Notes under the pieces: generated by a model
The model's database searches: none
Told to the model about the DNA's origin: nothing
What the model saw: the letters and a program-made list of their open reading frames with translations, nothing else
Translations under genes and position numbers: made by a program
Shown: positions 5,979-8,947 of the stretch, piece by piece
How positions within the stretch are numbered: the stretch's first letter is position 1
Layout: each line of letters opens with the position of its first letter
NCBI GenBank assembly: GCA_013375355.1
Contig: JABXJV010000493.1
Location: 1-8,947 of the forward strand
Direction: 5' to 3'
Source of the DNA: Candidatus Helarchaeota archaeon
Lineage (GTDB): Archaea > Asgardarchaeota > Lokiarchaeia > Helarchaeales > JABXJV01
Length of the DNA: 8,947 nt

Positions 5979-6560
5979 TTATATGGTTTTTTCATCATTT
6001 CCAAGGTCTATTATGGCGGTTATTGCATCTTTTATCTTAACCTTTTCAAATGCTTCATCGGTAATGTATCTTTTTGGGTGGTGAAAAATAATTATTCCTT
6101 TATATTTACTTGTCAGGTCTGTTAAAACTTCTTCTTTAAGAGACACAACGCAAAATGGGGTTTTTGTTATATGAAATTCATCAATAATATGTGGAGCAAC
6201 ATTGTTTACTCCAAAAATTACGTGGTGTTCACGTTTAAAAGTCGTTTTGACAGTCATTATTGCCTCCCAGATGACTTTGTGTATTTTTGTTTGAACAAAA
6301 AATGATACAAAGGCAGCAGCAGTTATTGCAAGAGCAATAAGGCATATAGTCATAAATATTATTCCAAAGAATTTCTGAATCTGTGTTGAGCCGAATCCAG
6401 TATCTGTATATCCTATTGATGAGATTGTTAGTATTGTGTGATAAAACGCATCAATCCAACTTTTTCCTACACTCCCGAAATATTTATATCCAATCGCCCC
6501 TAATATTATTACCAATAATAAACAAAGAAGAACTATTGTTAACTGCCTTTTGGCTTCCAT
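5979..6560 (-). CDS. Pore and RCK N-lobe half of a frameshifted potassium channel
   Basis: 193 aa as read. Seen: membrane helix 1 (about 7-25), pore helix and filter (about 35-56), membrane helix 2 (about 64-90), then an RCK/TrkA-N Rossmann start (HHVIFGVNN, 112-120). The frame stops at TAA (5979-5981) right after GNDEKTI, in mid RCK domain. The rest continues in the -1 frame (next gene half), so this is one MthK-like two-helix potassium channel broken at an A6 run. Oddities: the filter reads SIGYTD (48-53), with Thr in place of the second Gly of TVGYGD, so selectivity may be altered; and the nucleotide loop lacks the usual GxGxxG (G117-V-N-N-V-A). No strong SD precedes the start. A shared promoter-like motif lies 69 bp upstream. 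Confidence 0.88.
   Translation of the reverse strand: MEAKRQLTIVLLCLLLVIILGAIGYKYFGSVGKSWIDAFYHTILTISSIGYTDTGFGSTQIQKFFGIIFMTICLIALAITAAAFVSFFVQTKIHKVIWEAIMTVKTTFKREHHVIFGVNNVAPHIIDEFHITKTPFCVVSLKEEVLTDLTSKYKGIIIFHHPKRYITDEAFEKVKIKDAITAIIDLGNDEKTI
5987..5992 (-). other. Frameshift point: A6 run in the potassium channel gene
   Basis: The coding strand reads GAT GAA AAA ACC ATA TAA. Slipping back one base after AAA, or adding one A to the run, gives GAT GAA AAA AAC CAT ATA ACT and restores an uninterrupted RCK domain. A one-base deletion, a homopolymer sequencing error or programmed slippage would all look the same. Six A's is short for transcriptional slippage, and no perfect X-XXY-YYZ heptamer lies in the zero frame. 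Confidence 0.8.
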
Positions 6561-6627
6561 AATTATTAATCTAAAAGATAGTTTCTTTTTTCAAAATTAT
6601 ATTACTAAGTTACGGTAAATTTTGGAA

Positions 6628-6658
6628 TTTGCAACATTTTTTAAAAAAGTAGTGCAAA
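6628..6658. promoter_or_regulatory. Inverted repeat with the TTGCAA motif, between the hydrolase and channel genes
   Basis: TTTGCA (6628-6633) and TGCAAA (6653-6658) flank T6A6 (6637-6648). On the minus strand AAAAATGTTGCAA (6641-6629) repeats exactly the motif upstream of the MIP18-like gene; with TTGCAA as -35 a TAACTT follows at 16 bp. Its position, 69 bp before the channel start and just past the hydrolase stop at 6679, could make it promoter, operator or terminator. Confidence 0.45.
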
Positions 6659-6678
6659 TAAACTTAATAATAGATTAT

Positions 6679-7302
6679 TTATAAATTTATATACGGATTG
6701 TTTACTTTTTCATATCCTATAGTTGTCTCTGGTCCATGTCCGGGATATACAATAGTATTATCATTTAGAGTAAGCAATTTTTCATTTATTGATTTCATAA
6801 TTTTATGATGAGAACCTCCCCAGAGGTCTGTTCTTCCAATCCCCATATTAAAAAGTGTGTCCCCAGAGAATAATTTATTTTCTGTTTTAAAACAAACACT
6901 CCCAGGCGAATGACCAGGAGTATGTATTATTTCTATGATTATACCATTAAAGTTGATTTTGTCTCCATCTTTGAAAAATTCATCTATTTCGGGAGGTTCA
7001 TCCAGTATCATTCCAAATGCTTCACCCTGAATCATTAGATTCTTATATAAAGAAAGGTCATCCCTGTGTATAAATGTTCTTGCACCTGTTATCTCCTTAA
7101 TTTTCGCTGTTCCTCCAATATGGTCAATATGACCATGAGTATGAAGTATATGGTTTATATTAAAGTTATTTTTCTCTATGAGTTTTAATATTTTTTCTGA
7201 CTCGTCCCCAGGATCAATTATTATACCTCTGGAAATTTCTTTAAATCCAATGATATAACAGTTAGTCTGAAATTGACTAACGACTATTGAATTTATGATC
7301 AT
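6679..7302 (-). CDS. Metallo-beta-lactamase-fold hydrolase, glyoxalase-II-like
   Basis: 207 aa, typical of the short YcbL/GloB-like group. Metal ligands are all visible: THGHIDH (H56, H58, D60, H61), H131 in HTPGHSPG, D148 in FSGDTLF and H189 in YPGHG. Family knowledge: such enzymes hydrolyse thioesters such as S-lactoylglutathione at a two-metal site, though many have other or unknown substrates, and this organism may lack glutathione. The protein lacks the C-terminal extension of classical glyoxalase II, so a specific substrate is not claimed. The start MIINSIVVSQFQTNCYIIG is typical of the group; no SD is present and an A/T-only inverted repeat (7301-7321) overlaps the start. It lies 48 bp after the small membrane protein gene, probably in one transcript. 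Cytoplasmic, no signal peptide. Confidence 0.92.
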   Translation of the reverse strand: MIINSIVVSQFQTNCYIIGFKEISRGIIIDPGDESEKILKLIEKNNFNINHILHTHGHIDHIGGTAKIKEITGARTFIHRDDLSLYKNLMIQGEAFGMILDEPPEIDEFFKDGDKINFNGIIIEIIHTPGHSPGSVCFKTENKLFSGDTLFNMGIGRTDLWGGSHHKIMKSINEKLLTLNDNTIVYPGHGPETTIGYEKVNNPYINL

Positions 7303-7321
7303 TTTAAAATAAATTTAAAAT
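7301..7321. repeat. A/T-only inverted repeat over the hydrolase start
   Basis: ATTTTAAA-ATAAA-TTTAAAAT has 8-bp arms with a 5-nt loop followed by a T run on the plus strand. It covers the place where an SD would be, and no SD is seen. All pairs are A-T, so stability is low and chance is likely. Confidence 0.3.
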
Positions 7322-7350
7322 TTTTTCACATAAAAACGTAACACCTTTTA

Positions 7351-7587
7351 TTAAATATCAGGATTTTCTTGTTGTTTTCTTTTCTTCGGGATATTTTTTA
7401 TTATGAAAATCAACCCAAATATTGTCATAAGAATTCCCCACCAGATGGCGGCGTGAAGATAGCCAGCAACAATATTAATAGGATGAACATACCAGTAAAT
7501 TCCACTTATAAATATAACCAATCCATATAATGTAATCAGAATTCCAACAAAAAACCACACAGGTATCATTCTTTTGGGAGAAATCAT
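7351..7587 (-). CDS. Small two-helix inner-membrane protein, 78 aa
   Basis: The start is fixed by GGAGG four or five bases before the ATG. Two hydrophobic helices are clear, about 8-31 and 41-64, with a short loop (YVHPINIVAG) and a basic tail (KKRKQ) that by the positive-inside rule lies in the cytoplasm. The second helix begins LHAAIWWG (44-51). I recall similar H-A-x-x-W-W-G two-helix proteins near symporter genes, but I cannot name a family, and it does not match the DUF4212 small subunit known for some SSS transporters. It lies 116 bp after the end of the symporter and 48 bp before the hydrolase. A partner of the symporter is a plausible inference. A promoter-like motif at 7661-7673 suggests it may also be transcribed on its own. 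Confidence 0.8.
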   Translation of the reverse strand: MISPKRMIPVWFFVGILITLYGLVIFISGIYWYVHPINIVAGYLHAAIWWGILMTIFGLIFIIKNIPKKRKQQENPDI

Positions 7588-7637
7588 AATACCTCCAGTT
7601 CGTTTTCTCTTCTATCATTAAAAACTTTTATTTTTAA

Positions 7638-7673
7638 TGAATATGTTGAATTTTTTAGGCTTGCAACCTTTTT
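7638..7673 (-). promoter_or_regulatory. Candidate promoter for the small membrane protein/hydrolase unit
   Basis: The minus strand reads AAAAAGGTTGCAA (7673-7661), a one-base variant of the 13-mer at 4215-4227 and 6629-6641. TATTCA (7643-7638) follows the TTGCAA after 17 bp, a sigma-70-like layout. It lies 74 bp before the start at 7587. Confidence 0.45.
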
Positions 7674-7677
7674 CCAC

Positions 7678-7700
7678 AAAAAAGCCGCCAAAATTTTTGG
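7678..7700 (-). terminator. Weak candidate terminator after the symporter gene
   Basis: Three bases past the symporter stop (7704), the minus strand reads CCAAA-AAT-TTTGG, a 5-bp stem with a 3-nt loop, then CGGC and six T's (7683-7678). The stem is short and separated from the T run by four bases, so termination would be partial at best. Confidence 0.35.
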
Positions 7701-7703
7701 TTT

Positions 7704-8947
7704 CTAAAAGAAAATTATGTTCAAAATCAAGAAAGCAACTAAAGACACGCAAGTCCAGAAAGATGGTCTGTGAAAAAGTGGGTAAGAACTTTCTTTTTCC
7801 AGTTTAGTGACTCCATAAACCAATCCTACCAGTTCTTTGTCTGATTTTGATTTACCTAACTTTGAAACAATAACAGTAATCAGAACAGTGATGCACCACG
7901 CCCACCATGCACGCCACATATTTTGTGCCATAGCACTTGCATCATTCGAAAAAGCCACCCACTTTCCTTCAATTAAGTTAAATTTTAAAAGCAGGAACAT
8001 TGAAATCGAAGAACATGTTCCGGTTAAAAGACCCCAGAAGCCGCCCCAGTTAGTTGCTCTTCGCCAGAACATTCCTAAAAGGACAGTCCCGAAAAGTGGG
8101 GCGATGAAAAATGAAAAAAGAGCCTGCATATAATCCATTATACTGGCAAACTGCATTACAAGATAAGCACTACCAATGCTTATCGTTATTCCAACAACAG
8201 TACATATCCTACCCATAGTCAAGTAACTGTGGTCTGTACCCTTTTTATATATAACTGAACGGTAAATATCATAAGTCCAAACTGTAGAAAAAGCGCTTAT
8301 ATTACCTGCCATTCCAGACATAAAGCCAGCAATCAGCGCAGTTACCCCTAACCCAAGAAGGCCTGGCGCAAAGTATCGCTTAATCAGTAAAGGGAGTACA
8401 GCATTGTAAGAATTTAAACTAAATGCACCAGAATCTGCTGGTTTGAGTTCTGGAAGAACAGCAATGCCTATTAGACCCGGAAGTATAACAACAAAAGGGA
8501 TAGCCATCTTGAAAAAAGAAGCAATAACGGGCGCCATTTTTGCACTTCGCATATCCTTTGCAGCGAGAACACGCTGTACTACTAAAAAATCTGTTGTCCA
8601 ATATCCGAAAGAAACAACCCACCCCAGACCAAGAACAATACCCAGCCAATGAAGTCCCATAGGATTGTCGGAATAACTGCCCATTGACGACCATAGGTGC
8701 ATAAAATCCCCTGTCTTTCCCATTTCTGCTGTTCGCTGGCTGACCATCGCTACCAGATTGTCCCATCCACCTACTTCAACAAGCCCAATAATTGGGATCA
8801 ATAAAGCGCCGCACCATATCAGAAAAAATTGAATGATTTCGTTAAAAATTGCAGATGTAAGACCTGCAAAAGCCACATACACCGCTACAGTTCCAGCAGA
8901 TAAAATAATGCAGGTATTAAAATCCCATCCAAGCATTGTTGCAAGAT
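7704..8947 (-). CDS. SLC5-type sodium:solute symporter, N-terminus cut by the window edge
   Basis: 413 residues are visible; the frame runs past the right edge, so the internal ATG at 8936 is not the true start. Seen (numbering from that ATG): GLTSAIFNEIIQ (25-36), the place of the GGLxAVxxTDxIQ motif; GYWTTDFLVVQRVLAAKD (111-128); GLLGLGVTALIAGFMSGMAG (192-211) followed by FSTVWTYDIY (216-225), the sodium-site helix region; and about nine or ten hydrophobic helices. Full members have around 14 helices and 500-600 aa, so roughly the first 100-180 residues are missing. Family knowledge: sodium-coupled uptake of sugars, inositol or other small solutes through the inner membrane; the substrate cannot be read here. 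The gene is noticeably richer in GC than the rest (30 of 60 at 8521-8580), which may reflect conservation, expression or transfer. A small two-helix protein gene follows. Confidence 0.93.
   Translation of the reverse strand, partial: LATMLGWDFNTCIILSAGTVAVYVAFAGLTSAIFNEIIQFFLIWCGALLIPIIGLVEVGGWDNLVAMVSQRTAEMGKTGDFMHLWSSMGSYSDNPMGLHWLGIVLGLGWVVSFGYWTTDFLVVQRVLAAKDMRSAKMAPVIASFFKMAIPFVVILPGLIGIAVLPELKPADSGAFSLNSYNAVLPLLIKRYFAPGLLGLGVTALIAGFMSGMAGNISAFSTVWTYDIYRSVIYKKGTDHSYLTMGRICTVVGITISIGSAYLVMQFASIMDYMQALFSFFIAPLFGTVLLGMFWRRATNWGGFWGLLTGTCSSISMFLLLKFNLIEGKWVAFSNDASAMAQNMWRAWWAWCITVLITVIVSKLGKSKSDKELVGLVYGVTKLEKESSYPLFHRPSFWTCVSLVAFLILNIIFF

Noticed and set aside
7837..8133. Plus-strand 98-aa open frame
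   Set aside because: Antisense to the conserved symporter, no SD, low-complexity His/Arg/Lys composition.
8419..8766. Minus-strand 115-aa open frame
   Set aside because: Out-of-frame shadow of the symporter; composition (Ser, Gly, Cys, Arg) is not protein-like and no SD is present.

Overview
The window is AT-rich bacterial DNA with dense coding, nearly all of it on the minus strand. Several genes have Shine-Dalgarno (SD) sites (GGAG/GGAGG). The gene families present (YhcC-type radical SAM, Mrp, MIP18/SufT-like, thiouridylase, RCK potassium channel, SLC5-type sodium symporter) suggest an uncultured, low-GC, probably anaerobic bacterium. Nothing in the window fixes the phylum. No RNA gene, CRISPR array or complete mobile element was seen.

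Layout, left to right. (1) 1-812 minus: a YhcC/TIGR01212-type radical SAM protein that runs off the left edge. It is preceded by a leader hairpin and a partial duplication of its own coding sequence. (2) 936-2069 minus: a very AT-rich, lysine-rich protein of unknown function. It is divergent from a 65-aa unknown protein at 2391-2588 plus, and the 321-bp gap between them carries near-perfect dyads. (3) 2743-5415 minus: an Fe-S/tRNA-thiolation neighbourhood, in transcription order an Mrp/NBP35-type Fe-S carrier ATPase, a stand-alone MIP18/SufT-like protein, and a ThiI/MnmA-related PP-loop thiouridylase with the NPCxxC motif. (4) 5488-6560 minus: one MthK-like potassium channel (two membrane helices plus RCK domain) split by a -1 frameshift at an A6 run. 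(5) 6679-7587 minus: a glyoxalase-II-like metallo-beta-lactamase-fold hydrolase and a two-helix small membrane protein. (6) 7704-8947 minus: the C-terminal three quarters of an SLC5-type sodium:solute symporter, visibly richer in GC than the rest and running off the right edge.

How they may work together. The Mrp and MIP18 proteins probably supply or shuttle Fe-S clusters, and the adjacent thiouridylase has cysteines placed as in cluster- or persulfide-dependent tRNA sulfuration enzymes. That gives a coherent small cluster. The symporter, small membrane protein, hydrolase and potassium channel lie in tandem but are not an obvious single pathway.

The most unusual non-coding features are a recurrent 13-mer, AAAAATGTTGCAA and near copies, upstream of three minus-strand genes, and hairpins that place the SD in the loop. 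I found no clear-cut new biological system. The strongest leads are the split channel, the Fe-S/thiolation cluster, the shared promoter-like motif and the SD-in-loop hairpins.
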